DNA of 35,750 nt from NCBI GenBank assembly GCA_015486845.1, contig WFQU01000132.1, positions 1 through 35,750 of the forward strand, in the 5' to 3' direction. This document shows, in pieces, positions 11,020-19,613 of this stretch. Each line of letters opens with the position of its first letter. The stretch's first letter is position 1. The notes under the pieces were generated by a model that made no database searches, was not told where the DNA came from, and was given only the letters and a program-made list of their open reading frames with translations. A program made the position numbers and the translations under genes. The stretch is from Anaerolineae bacterium. GTDB lineage: Bacteria > Chloroflexota > Anaerolineae > JAADDB01.

Positions 11020-11132
11020 ATATCGCCTACCATTTTCACTGGCCGTTGCTTGATGTTTTGATGTTGGAACACCAGGATCGAAGGCGGTGGGTGGAGGAAA
11101 TAGCCAAGCTTAACCGCCGATTGCGTGTGTGA
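10977..11132 (+). CDS. DUF6760-like small CIS protein
   Basis: MTGYPLDNLYEEVAYIAYHFHWPLLDVLMLEHQDRRRWVEEIAKLN: typical of short CIS/phage-tail proteins; ATG overlaps upstream TGA (ATGA). Confidence 0.75.
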   Translation: MTGYPLDNLYEEVAYIAYHFHWPLLDVLMLEHQDRRRWVEEIAKLNRRLRV

Positions 11133-11204
11133 GGAAGGTGACGCACAGGGATTTCACGCCTTGTGGCCTTTGCGGCACTGCGTCATCAAGTTCTGGGGAG
11201 AAAT

Positions 11205-11639
11205 ATGCCTGACATAAAACAGAAGGATCCGTTTCCGGCCTACGCGTTTTTCGTGGAAATCGGTGGGATAGCCCAGGCTGCTTTCAGTGAGTGCTCCGGC
11301 CTGGAAAGCCAGGTCGAGGTAAAAGAGTACAAAGAAGGTGGACTGAACAGCTACACGCACAAGCTGCCGGGCCGCGTCAAATACAGCGACCTGACGTTGC
11401 GCCACGGCAGCGCCGGCTCGGATGAGCTATGGAATTGGTATCAGGATGTGTGTCAAGGCAAGATCGAACGGAAGAACCTCTCGGTGCTGCTTTTCAACAC
11501 GGCCGGAGAGGAAGTACGCCGCTGGAATTTTAGCGGCGCGTATCCGGTTCAATGGAACGGCCCAAGTTTCAAAGCCGGTTCCAAGAACGTAGCTATCGAT
11601 ACGCTGGTGATCGCCCATCGCGGGTTAGTGGGAACGTAG
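11205..11639 (+). CDS. Inner tube protein 2 (gp19-like tail tube family, Pvc5-like)
   Basis: MPDIKQKDPFPAYAFFVEIGGIAQAAFSECSGLESQVEVKEYKEGG...LPGRVKYSDLTLRHG; ATG at 11205 with upstream GGGGAG. Confidence 0.92.
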   Translation: MPDIKQKDPFPAYAFFVEIGGIAQAAFSECSGLESQVEVKEYKEGGLNSYTHKLPGRVKYSDLTLRHGSAGSDELWNWYQDVCQGKIERKNLSVLLFNTAGEEVRRWNFSGAYPVQWNGPSFKAGSKNVAIDTLVIAHRGLVGT

Positions 11640-11688
11640 AGGTACATGGCATAGAATAATACGCCCATACAACCAGGAAAAGGGATAG

Positions 11689-13821
11689 ATGAATATCGAT
11701 CCAAAAAAGTTGCTGACGGAACTTTTGGGGCGGCGAATAGCGGAGCCCAGCGCGCCCACTTCGACGTTAGCACCGAGCGCTCCGCCGGAATTGGCGCTTC
11801 CAGCCTTAGAGATGGCCAGCACGCTGACGCGCACCAAGGATTTCCTTGCCAATCGGAGTAATCTACGCTCCGGCTTAGGCGGGGCGAACCTGACGCATCT
11901 GCCGGCGTGGACTGGTGCGTCCGTGCCGCCCCCGACAGGAACCAGTACAAGAACTTCCTGGATCGGTTATTTGGACAGCATAATGCGATCGCCAGTGACG
12001 GTGGCTCGTATGCCGGCCGACGCAGCGTCTTTGCTAGATTTCGTGAGAGATCACGAGAACCGTTATCGCTATCTTCCAGGCAACGAGGGACTCTCGCTGG
12101 ACACGACGCTTCCTGCCGTCGGGACGGCAATCCCGGGGGAAAACGTAATCGGAGGGCATACAGCCGCCAACTCCGCGATCCTCAATCAGTTGAGCCAGGT
12201 GTGGGGAAAGAGCAGCGGCCCGATGCCAGTTTCAGCCCAGCGCGTCGGGCAGATTGCGATGCGCCGTCCGCCAACGCATCGGTTGCCAGCAACGCAGCAA
12301 CTGCCACAGCAGGAAAAAAACGTCGAACAAGCAGTTGCTTCCATGATCGTTCCAACGGCAGAGAAAATCGTTCAAGGGACACCCGGAGTGGCCGGCAGTG
12401 CGTCGGGATTGCTAGCAAAAGTTTTCACGCCGTTTCATAAAACCGTTTCTGTGGGCTGGAGCGCAGTCGAAAACTTGATGGGTAAGGTCGCGCCAGCGCC
12501 GAAAGGGGGAACAGACGAAGCGCCGTCGTTTGCCGAGGGCAAGCGTGAGGAAGCGGTCATTTCCACAGGGGAAACGCCGAGATTATTGACCGTGCCGCTG
12601 GCGAATAAGATTTCCGGGGTGCCGGAGAGTAGTTATGCGCTTACGGAGGCAACAAGCAGCGAAAAAATGACCAGCGACAAGCTTACTACGAAATTGCTGC
12701 CGCTAACTGGTCACGCCAAGAGAATCTCGAGATCGACAGCAGCGGAAACCGACGCCGGGCTGACTGAAGAGAAACGCACTGCGGAGCCACCACCATTGAG
12801 CGCTAAATCCGCGGCAACATTTTCTAAAAAGATTGCCGAAGACGTCGAGAAGATCGTCCCAAACGTAGCGCAAAAGTTTCCTTCAGTAGGCAAGAAGTCG
12901 GTGGAGAAGTTGGGCGAGGCGACACAACGGCAAATTATTGCGTCCTCCGGAGCAGCGAGTAAATCGCATTGGCCAGAGACCGAGACCAGGAAGATCATTG
13001 CGAAAGCAAGCGACGCGAAAAACGTCGTTAGCATCGAGGGGAGGACATCAGAACCGCTCCTCGGTAACGACCAGATATCCTCCGAATTGGTGCTGCCGAA
13101 AGCCGGCAAGGAACCATCGTCCGGCGCCGAAAAGTTAGAGATGCCGTTAGTGGTAGAGACAACGAAGTCCCCGGTCAAAGGAACAATTGCTTCGCTGGCA
13201 ACGAGTGAGAACCAAGGCAAAGCTGGTAGTGCCGTTTCTTGGGCAAGGCAAATCGTAGAGAAACACATCCCTGCTACATTCGGCGTCACAAAGAAACTAT
13301 TGCCAGAACTGGCTATTCCGGCTTCCCTGGAGGCACTAAATGAGAACGCTGCGGGTGCGCTCGGCAGCACAGCTTCTGAGCTCACGGGCGCGGTGGAACA
13401 TCCATTAAAAGCCGCTCGGCGGGAAATGAAATGGCCATCGTTTGGCGGGCTGATGGAGAAGCATCCGTTGGAGGCTGCTGAGAGAACGATTGGTTTGCCG
13501 GCATCGGTGAGCAGCGCCCTGGAGCATCCTTTGGAAACGCTTCAACGATCTGTAAGCAAGCCAGAAATGCCCTTAGCGCCCCCTGCCGGGGCGTTGGAAA
13601 TAACAGCCGGTGGACTCAGCGGCGCTGCCGGAGAAGTAGAAAGAACACTTCCATTCTCGATTCCCAAGGGGGAAGTCTCAGAAGTGGAATCCGAGATTGG
13701 AAAGTACCCCGGCGAGACAGAGGAAGGCGCGAAGCCACCGGACATGGACGGACTCATGGATGAAATCTACCAACGCCTCTTACATCGCTTGAAGATGGAA
13801 CGTGAAAGACGAGGATTCTGA
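11689..13821 (+). CDS. Large low-complexity CIS protein of unknown function (candidate tape-measure or cargo)
   Basis: 710-aa ORF in the operon between tube 2 and LysM genes; Ser/Thr/Ala/Lys/Glu-rich; C-terminus DGLMDEIYQRLLHRLKMERERRGF; three EHPLxxxxR-type repeats. Confidence 0.75.
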   Translation: MNIDPKKLLTELLGRRIAEPSAPTSTLAPSAPPELALPALEMASTLTRTKDFLANRSNLRSGLGGANLTHLPAWTGASVPPPTGTSTRTSWIGYLDSIMRSPVTVARMPADAASLLDFVRDHENRYRYLPGNEGLSLDTTLPAVGTAIPGENVIGGHTAANSAILNQLSQVWGKSSGPMPVSAQRVGQIAMRRPPTHRLPATQQLPQQEKNVEQAVASMIVPTAEKIVQGTPGVAGSASGLLAKVFTPFHKTVSVGWSAVENLMGKVAPAPKGGTDEAPSFAEGKREEAVISTGETPRLLTVPLANKISGVPESSYALTEATSSEKMTSDKLTTKLLPLTGHAKRISRSTAAETDAGLTEEKRTAEPPPLSAKSAATFSKKIAEDVEKIVPNVAQKFPSVGKKSVEKLGEATQRQIIASSGAASKSHWPETETRKIIAKASDAKNVVSIEGRTSEPLLGNDQISSELVLPKAGKEPSSGAEKLEMPLVVETTKSPVKGTIASLATSENQGKAGSAVSWARQIVEKHIPATFGVTKKLLPELAIPASLEALNENAAGALGSTASELTGAVEHPLKAARREMKWPSFGGLMEKHPLEAAERTIGLPASVSSALEHPLETLQRSVSKPEMPLAPPAGALEITAGGLSGAAGEVERTLPFSIPKGEVSEVESEIGKYPGETEEGAKPPDMDGLMDEIYQRLLHRLKMERERRGF

Positions 13822-14011
13822 AGGAGCAGTCATGAGCCTGCGGCCTGCCTGCGGGCGGTACGTAATCAGGCGCGCTACAGCGAATGAAAAACTCCGTGTA
13901 AGGTTGAGGCTAGCTTATTCAAGCAGCAATGCGACGGTGATAAAAATGGAGTTGATTAATAGTTGACCAGGGCTGAGGTACCTCGGCATTGGAGAATGAG
14001 AGGCAGTGCGT

Positions 14012-14659
14012 ATGGCTTTAGAAAAGGCGCACATAACAAATCTGGAAACGAACGAAGAGATACCATGCTTGTTCAATCCCACGGAATACGCCATTGCCAA
14101 AAACAATCGCTGGGATTCGGTCAAAGTGATGGGAGACGACGTGCCGATGCCGAAATTCATCAGCGGTGGCGCCATGAAGCTGACCATGACACTATTTTTC
14201 GATACTTATGAGAACAAAAAAGACGTTCGGACGTATACGGAAAAACTTTTCAAGCTGATGCAGGTGGATCGAAAGCTACGAAACAAGAAGAACAAGAAAG
14301 GGCGTCCCCCCCGATGCATGTTCAATTGGGGCAAAAAATGGGGGTTCAAAGCGATTATCACCCAGATGAAACAGCGGTTCACACTTTTCTTGGAGGATGG
14401 CACGCCGGTGCGGGCGACGGTGGACGTGACTTTCCAGCAGGTGGAGAAAGAAGGTTCCTACCCACCCCAGAACCCGACTACGCAGGCCGATCTTGATCGT
14501 AGCATCCGCATCGTGAAGCCCGGGGATAGGCTGGACTTGATTGCGTATCAGGAATACGGCGACCCAACCCTGTGGAAGCAGATCGCCGAGGCCAACGAAA
14601 TCGCCAACCCGATGGACATTCAGCCTGGGCAGAGATTAGTGATCGTGCCGGCGGAGTAA
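14012..14659 (+). CDS. LysM-containing CIS tube/baseplate adaptor (Afp7/Pvc7-like)
   Basis: MALEKAHITNLETNEEIPCLFNPTEYAIAKNNRW... typical CIS tube-adaptor N-terminus; C-terminal IRIVKPGDRLDLIAYQEYGDPTLWKQIAEANEIANPMDIQPGQRLVIV LysM. Confidence 0.93.
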   Translation: MALEKAHITNLETNEEIPCLFNPTEYAIAKNNRWDSVKVMGDDVPMPKFISGGAMKLTMTLFFDTYENKKDVRTYTEKLFKLMQVDRKLRNKKNKKGRPPRCMFNWGKKWGFKAIITQMKQRFTLFLEDGTPVRATVDVTFQQVEKEGSYPPQNPTTQADLDRSIRIVKPGDRLDLIAYQEYGDPTLWKQIAEANEIANPMDIQPGQRLVIVPAE

Positions 14660-14689
14660 GATAGGGGCCGCGGGGCTATTTTCAGAGAG

Positions 14690-14716
14690 GCGCACGGAGC
14701 TTTGAGCTCCGTGCGC
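14690..14716. repeat. Perfect hairpin downstream of LysM gene
   Basis: GCGCACGGAGCT-TTG-AGCTCCGTGCGC, 12-bp stem. Confidence 0.75.
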
Positions 14717-14740
14717 TCGGGCGGAGAACGCCGTCGAATA

Positions 14741-14771
14741 GAAGTTCAACTTCTCGCAGAAGTTGAACTTC
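14741..14771. repeat. GAAGTTCAACTTC palindromic hairpin element (copy 2)
   Basis: GAAGTTCAACTTC-TCGCA-GAAGTTGAACTTC; followed by TTAAAAGGGGGCCTGAATTTTT as in copy 1 at 11-41. Confidence 0.8.
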
Positions 14772-14845
14772 TTAAAAGGGGGCCTGAATTTTTGAGACGC
14801 TCTGCGCCTCGGCACCACTGCGTCAACTGATTTTCAGCGGAGTTC

Positions 14846-14945
14846 GTCATTGCGAGCCCGGCAGGGCCGTGGCAATTCACCTCATTGGCGTTGAAGATTG
14901 CTTGACCAAAAAGAGGATCACACTATCGCTTCGCTTGCAATGACA
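14846..14945. repeat. GTCATTGCGAG...GCAATGACA palindromic repeat element (copy A)
   Basis: GTCATTGCGAGCCCGGCAGG... ...GCTTCGCTTGCAATGACA; inverted termini. Confidence 0.7.
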
Positions 14946-14970
14946 CGACTGATTTGAAGGCATTGCGTCA

Positions 14971-15005
14971 GGGGGTAACCGAGGGCAATGCCCTCGGTTA
15001 CCCCC
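14971..15005. repeat. 17-bp perfect hairpin immediately upstream of the spike gene
   Basis: GGGGGTAACCGAGGGCA-A-TGCCCTCGGTTACCCCC. Confidence 0.75.
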
Positions 15006-15033
15006 CAGAGAAGTTTATTTTCAGAGAGGGAAT

Positions 15034-16776
15034 ATGCCTGAGCAGAAACCGATGCAAGATCAATGCCAAATTTTAATAGACGGTACCACGGCTGCAGAGA
15101 GAATCCTGCAAGCTGTGATGAGCGTTCGGGTGGAGCACGGGCTTGATTTGCCGGCCGTCTGTTTGCTGCGTTTGCAGGACGACGAGATGGAAATAGTGGA
15201 TAGCAACGATTTCGACATCGGACGGGAGATACGGGTGGAGATGGGCGCGGGAAAGAAGCTCAAACCGGTGTTTGACGGTGAGGTAGTGGGATTGGAGATG
15301 GAGCCCAGCTACCACGGCGCGATGGTGCTGGTAGTCAAAGCTTATGATAAGTCACACCGCCTCCACCGCGGGCGCAAAACGCGTTCGTTCGTTCAGATCA
15401 CCGATAGCGACATAGCCAAGAAAATCGCCCAAGAAGTGGGACTGCGACCTGATGTGGAAAGCACTTCCGAAGTTTACGATTACGTCATCCAGGATAATCG
15501 TACTAATTACCATTTCCTGCGAGAGCGAGCAGAGCGCATTGGATTCTCCGTGTGGGTGGGTGACGGCAAGCTGCATTTCCGAAAAGCCGCAGCCGATCAG
15601 GGGCAAGCCATCGCGCTGGAATGGGGCAAAACGCTGCAGAAATTCCACCCGGCGTTGAGCGCAGGCCGCCAGGTAAACGAAGTAGTAGTACGCGGCTGGA
15701 ACGTCAAGGAGAAAAAAGCCATCGTCGGCCGGGCCACCCAAGGGCAGAACGAGGCAAAAATCGGGCAGGCCAAAAGCGGCAGCGACACAGCCAAAAGTGC
15801 ATTCGGCAGCGCTTCGGCAGTTGTAGTGCACCGCCCCATCCGGACGCAGGCGGAAGCGGATGCGCTGGCCCAGGCACTCTGCGACGAACTGAGCGGGGTA
15901 TTCATCCAGGCAGACGGAGAAACCACCGGCACGCCGGAGCTCTTCCCAGGCAAGCAGGTGGAGAGCAAAAACGTGGGCAAGCGGTTCAGTGGTAAATATT
16001 TCGTCACCTCGGTGGTGCACAGCATCAGCAACGATGCACCTTACAAGACTTATTTCACAGCCAGCGGGAGCAAAGCCCACACACTTTTAGATATAGTGAA
16101 GGCGGACGATGAAGCTGTTCGAGGCGTGTTCGTAGGCGTGGTCACCGACAATAAAGACCCGGATAAACTGGGCCGTGTCAAAGTGCGCTTCCCCTGGCTC
16201 GATGACAAAGCGGAAAGCACATGGGCCAGGATTGCGACGCCCATGGCCGGCAAAGGGCGCGGGTTTTTCTTCCCACCAGAGGTCGGGGATGAAGTCCTGG
16301 TAGCGTTCGAGCATGGCGACATGCGCTTCTCGTACGTCTTGGGTGCCATCTGGAATGGCAAGGATACGCCGCCCGATGGTGCGGAGGACGCTATAGACGG
16401 CAGCGGCAAAGTAGTGCGAAGGATAGTCCGCAGCCGCGCCGGCCACACCATTACCTTCAACGACGATTCCGGTGGGGGCGGGATCACCATCGAGGACAAG
16501 AAAGGGAACAAAGTAGTGCTGGATGCTGCCAAAAACAGCCTCCAGGTGATCGCCAAAGGCGATTTGACCATTCAGGCTGGCGGGAAAGTCATCATCAAAG
16601 GGAAAAGCGGCATTAAACTGGATTCGGAGCAAGGGAAAGCCATTATCAAAGGCGCTACGGGCGTTGAGATCGAAACGCAGCAAGGCAAAGCAACTTTGAA
16701 GGGCTTAATGGGTGTAGATGTGGAAAGCACTACCGGACAAGTGAATGTCAAAGGTTTGATGATCAACCTGAACTGA
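15034..16776 (+). CDS. VgrG/gpV-like spike protein (Afp8/Pvc8-like)
   Basis: N-terminal gp27-like region, OB-fold region GVFVGVVTDNKDPDKLGRVKVRFPWLDDKAESTWARIATPMAGKGRGFFFPPEVGDEVLVAFEHGD, C-terminal beta-helix repeats (GGKVIIKGKSGIKLDSEQGKAIIKGATGVEIETQQGKA). Confidence 0.95.
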   Translation: MPEQKPMQDQCQILIDGTTAAERILQAVMSVRVEHGLDLPAVCLLRLQDDEMEIVDSNDFDIGREIRVEMGAGKKLKPVFDGEVVGLEMEPSYHGAMVLVVKAYDKSHRLHRGRKTRSFVQITDSDIAKKIAQEVGLRPDVESTSEVYDYVIQDNRTNYHFLRERAERIGFSVWVGDGKLHFRKAAADQGQAIALEWGKTLQKFHPALSAGRQVNEVVVRGWNVKEKKAIVGRATQGQNEAKIGQAKSGSDTAKSAFGSASAVVVHRPIRTQAEADALAQALCDELSGVFIQADGETTGTPELFPGKQVESKNVGKRFSGKYFVTSVVHSISNDAPYKTYFTASGSKAHTLLDIVKADDEAVRGVFVGVVTDNKDPDKLGRVKVRFPWLDDKAESTWARIATPMAGKGRGFFFPPEVGDEVLVAFEHGDMRFSYVLGAIWNGKDTPPDGAEDAIDGSGKVVRRIVRSRAGHTITFNDDSGGGGITIEDKKGNKVVLDAAKNSLQVIAKGDLTIQAGGKVIIKGKSGIKLDSEQGKAIIKGATGVEIETQQGKATLKGLMGVDVESTTGQVNVKGLMINLN

Positions 16777-16960
16777 TGGGCTTGACGAAATGGAATTGAC
16801 GCAGATGTGGGAAAATCATTTCAGCAGAAAGCCGCAGAGGGGCAAAAGCGCAAAGAAATCTATTTTTTTATTCTCCCTTGCGTCTTATGAATCTTCGCGT
16901 CGTTGCGTTAAGATTCCCGCCTCTGCACTTAGTAATCGTCCAAGAATAAGTTCCCCCAAC

Positions 16961-17046
16961 TGTCATTGCGAGCGGGCGTAGCCCCGAAGCAATCTCCGAC
17001 TTGCAAACTTGGGGATTGCTTCGGCCTATCGGCCTCGCAATGACAC
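16961..17046. repeat. GTCATTGCGAG...CTCGCAATGACA palindromic repeat element (copy B)
   Basis: TGTCATTGCGAGCGGGCGTAGCCCCGAAGCAATCTCC...GGGGATTGCTTCGGCCTATCGGCCTCGCAATGACA; long imperfect stem. Confidence 0.8.
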
Positions 17047-17102
17047 AAGCGGGAAGTTGTTTTTAGACAGCCACTTAATCCTTGCTTTTAGTGGAGGCGG
17101 AG

Positions 17103-17501
17103 ATGAACAAAGATTTTTTGGGGCGTGGCTGGGCATTTCCGGTTAGCGTGGATAGCCGCGGCGGCATGGCGATGGCCAACGGGCAGGACAACATAGAACA
17201 ATCTATTCGGATCATCCTGGAAACATCCCCGGGGGAGCGCGTCATGCGCCCGGAATTCGGGTGCGGCATCCACGACCTGGTCTTCGCATCCAATAGCCCG
17301 ACGACGGCGGGAGTCGTTGCCTACCACGTCCAAGAGGCGCTGGGGCGGTGGGAACCACGGATAGAAGTAGAATCGGTGGATGTGCATCCCGACCCATACC
17401 GTGATGCGGTCTTGCTCATTGAAATTCGTTACACGATTCGCAGCACTAACGATCACCGCAACCTGGTCTATCCCTTCTACCGGATACCGGAAGAGGAGTA
17501 A
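17103..17501 (+). CDS. gpW/gp25-like baseplate protein (Afp9-like)
   Basis: FLGRGWAFPVSVDSRGG...NIEQSIRIILETSPGERVMRPEFGCGIHDLVF: gp25 family signature. Confidence 0.94.
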   Translation: MNKDFLGRGWAFPVSVDSRGGMAMANGQDNIEQSIRIILETSPGERVMRPEFGCGIHDLVFASNSPTTAGVVAYHVQEALGRWEPRIEVESVDVHPDPYRDAVLLIEIRYTIRSTNDHRNLVYPFYRIPEEE

Positions 17502-17610
17502 CAGGAGCCGCCAGCCGATAGCTGATAGCGGTTAGCGCACGGTCAATAGTTCAGTTGCTGCTGGCTGCCAACAGCTTGCTGCTAATGGCTGTTTGAACTG
17601 ATGGGGGAGC

Positions 17611-19575
17611 GTGAATATGACATTACCAACTCCGAAACTGGACGATAGGTCTTTTCAGGACATCGTGAACGAGGCACGGGAGCTAATTCCCCGCTATTGC
17701 CCGGAATGGACAGATCACAATCTGTCCGATCCAGGCATCACGCTGGTCGAGCTCTTTGCCTGGATGACAGAAATGCTCCTTTACCGGGTGAACCAAGTGC
17801 CAGAGAAGAATTTCATCACCTTTCTTGATCTCATCGGTGTCAGATTAATGCCACCGGCAGCAGCGAGCGTCGATCTCACCTTTCGGCTTTCTGCCCCCCA
17901 GCAGGAACCGATGGTGATCGCCAGGGGGACGGAAGTTGCCACCGTGCGAACCGGCAGTACAGAGGCCATTGTGTTCAGTACCGACCACGATCTGACCATC
18001 GTGCCACCCACGGCGATCTATTTCCTGGTCTCGCCGAATGGCAGCAATTTCCATGATTACTCCGATTCGCTCGTGCGGCCCTCGCCGTTGTCGCCGATTT
18101 TCGAGGAAAGCCCGAAGCCGGGGAACGCTTTCTACCTCGGTTTCCAGGAGGATTTGTCCGGTAATACGTTGGCACTTTCCTTCCGCTGCGCCACGGAAGG
18201 GATTGGCATAGATCCCGATGAGCCGCCGTTAGCGTGGGAATGCTGGAGCAGCGCTAAGCAGACGTGGGTTTCGGTCCCTATGGTCGAGGATGGCACCGGA
18301 GGACTGAACCGCCGAGGCACCGTGGAGCTGGCATTGCCGTACGATTTTGGGGCGACGGAAGTGGGCATGAAACGGGCGTATTGGGTACGCTGCCAGGTCG
18401 CAGAGCCGGGGCCGGAACAGCCGATGTACACCGGATCACCCAAAGTGTTGCTGACCGATTCCTACAGTATCGGTGGCACAGTTCCGGCCACACACGCCTC
18501 GCCAATTCGAGGTGAAGTGCTGGGGCGGAGCGACGGCAAGCCCGGCCAAAAGTTCCAGGTCGCTCAGACGCCGATGCTGCCACTGCGCAAGAATGAAGTT
18601 GTGGAAGTAGAGGTGAAAGCAGGATGGGCGCAATGGGAAAAGGTATCCGATTTCTCCGCTTCCGGCTCCGGAGACAAGCATTTCACCTGCGACCCCATTC
18701 ACGGCGAAATTCAATTTGGGCCGTCAATACGTCAGCCGGATGGAACAACCAGACAATACGGCGCTATTCCGGCCAAAGGGGCGCGTATACGTCTCTCCCA
18801 ATACCGGATTGGTGGAGGAACCGTTGGCAACGTGGGACCGGGAACCTTGACCGTGCTCAAATCCTCCATTCCATTCGTTGCCAGCGTGGTCAACCGGGAA
18901 GCGGCATTCGGCGGGCGGGATGCCGAAACGATAGAGCATGCCAAGATGCGTGGCCCGAAGCAGTTGCGTACCCGCAACCGCGCTGTTACCACGGAGGATT
19001 TCGAGGTACTGGCGCTGGAAGCTTCCAGCAGCGTTGTCCGTGCCCGGTGCGTCCAGCCGGGGCCGGGGCGCAACGATCCGCCAGCCGGGACCGTGCGGCT
19101 CTATCTTGTGCCTTCGTTAGAGGGTGTAATGAAACCAACGCCGCGGCAGTTACGCGTGTCGGATGCCCTGGCCGCCGACGTGCGGGCGTACTTAGACGAT
19201 CGTCGGCTGTTAGGCACGGCGTTAGATATCAAGACGCCTCCGTATGTCTGGATCTCGGCTCAAGTGAAGATCAAAGTGCAAAACAGGTTAGAATCTGCAA
19301 CAGTACGACAGCGGGTCGAGGATGCGCTGTACCGGTTCTTGCACCCGTTAATGGGGGGCAGTGAGGGGAAAGGCTGGCTCTTCGGCCGGGATCTTTACAT
19401 TGCCGACATTTACGCTGTGGTACACGATGTGCCGGGCGTGGAGTTCATCTCCGAAGCCAAACTGTTCCCCATCGAGATCGCCACCGGCAAGCTGCAGGCA
19501 GACACGATTCACGTTCAAGTGCCAGAGGGCGGGTTAATTGCGTCGTACCGGCACCTGGTTGTCGTGGAGGGATAA
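17611..19575 (+). CDS. Baseplate J-like protein (Afp11-like)
   Basis: PKLDDRSFQDIVNEARELIPRYCPEWTDHNLSDPGITLVELFAWMTEMLLYRVNQVPEKNFITFLDLIGVRLMPP...; GGRDAETIEHAKMRGPKQLRTRNRAVTTEDFEVLA: baseplate J signature. Start could be GTG 17611 or ATG 17617. Confidence 0.95.
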   Translation: MNMTLPTPKLDDRSFQDIVNEARELIPRYCPEWTDHNLSDPGITLVELFAWMTEMLLYRVNQVPEKNFITFLDLIGVRLMPPAAASVDLTFRLSAPQQEPMVIARGTEVATVRTGSTEAIVFSTDHDLTIVPPTAIYFLVSPNGSNFHDYSDSLVRPSPLSPIFEESPKPGNAFYLGFQEDLSGNTLALSFRCATEGIGIDPDEPPLAWECWSSAKQTWVSVPMVEDGTGGLNRRGTVELALPYDFGATEVGMKRAYWVRCQVAEPGPEQPMYTGSPKVLLTDSYSIGGTVPATHASPIRGEVLGRSDGKPGQKFQVAQTPMLPLRKNEVVEVEVKAGWAQWEKVSDFSASGSGDKHFTCDPIHGEIQFGPSIRQPDGTTRQYGAIPAKGARIRLSQYRIGGGTVGNVGPGTLTVLKSSIPFVASVVNREAAFGGRDAETIEHAKMRGPKQLRTRNRAVTTEDFEVLALEASSSVVRARCVQPGPGRNDPPAGTVRLYLVPSLEGVMKPTPRQLRVSDALAADVRAYLDDRRLLGTALDIKTPPYVWISAQVKIKVQNRLESATVRQRVEDALYRFLHPLMGGSEGKGWLFGRDLYIADIYAVVHDVPGVEFISEAKLFPIEIATGKLQADTIHVQVPEGGLIASYRHLVVVEG

Positions 19576-19613
19576 GTGGTTAACGCTAAAGCGCCAAAAA
19601 CAGAGAGGTAATT

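Noticed and set aside
12711-13385. 224-aa minus-strand ORF inside the 710-aa gene
   Set aside because: Serine-rich shadow ORF; the + strand ORF fits the operon and continues through the region.
15352-16080. 242-aa minus-strand ORF
   Set aside because: Antisense to the spike gene; no motifs or RBS.
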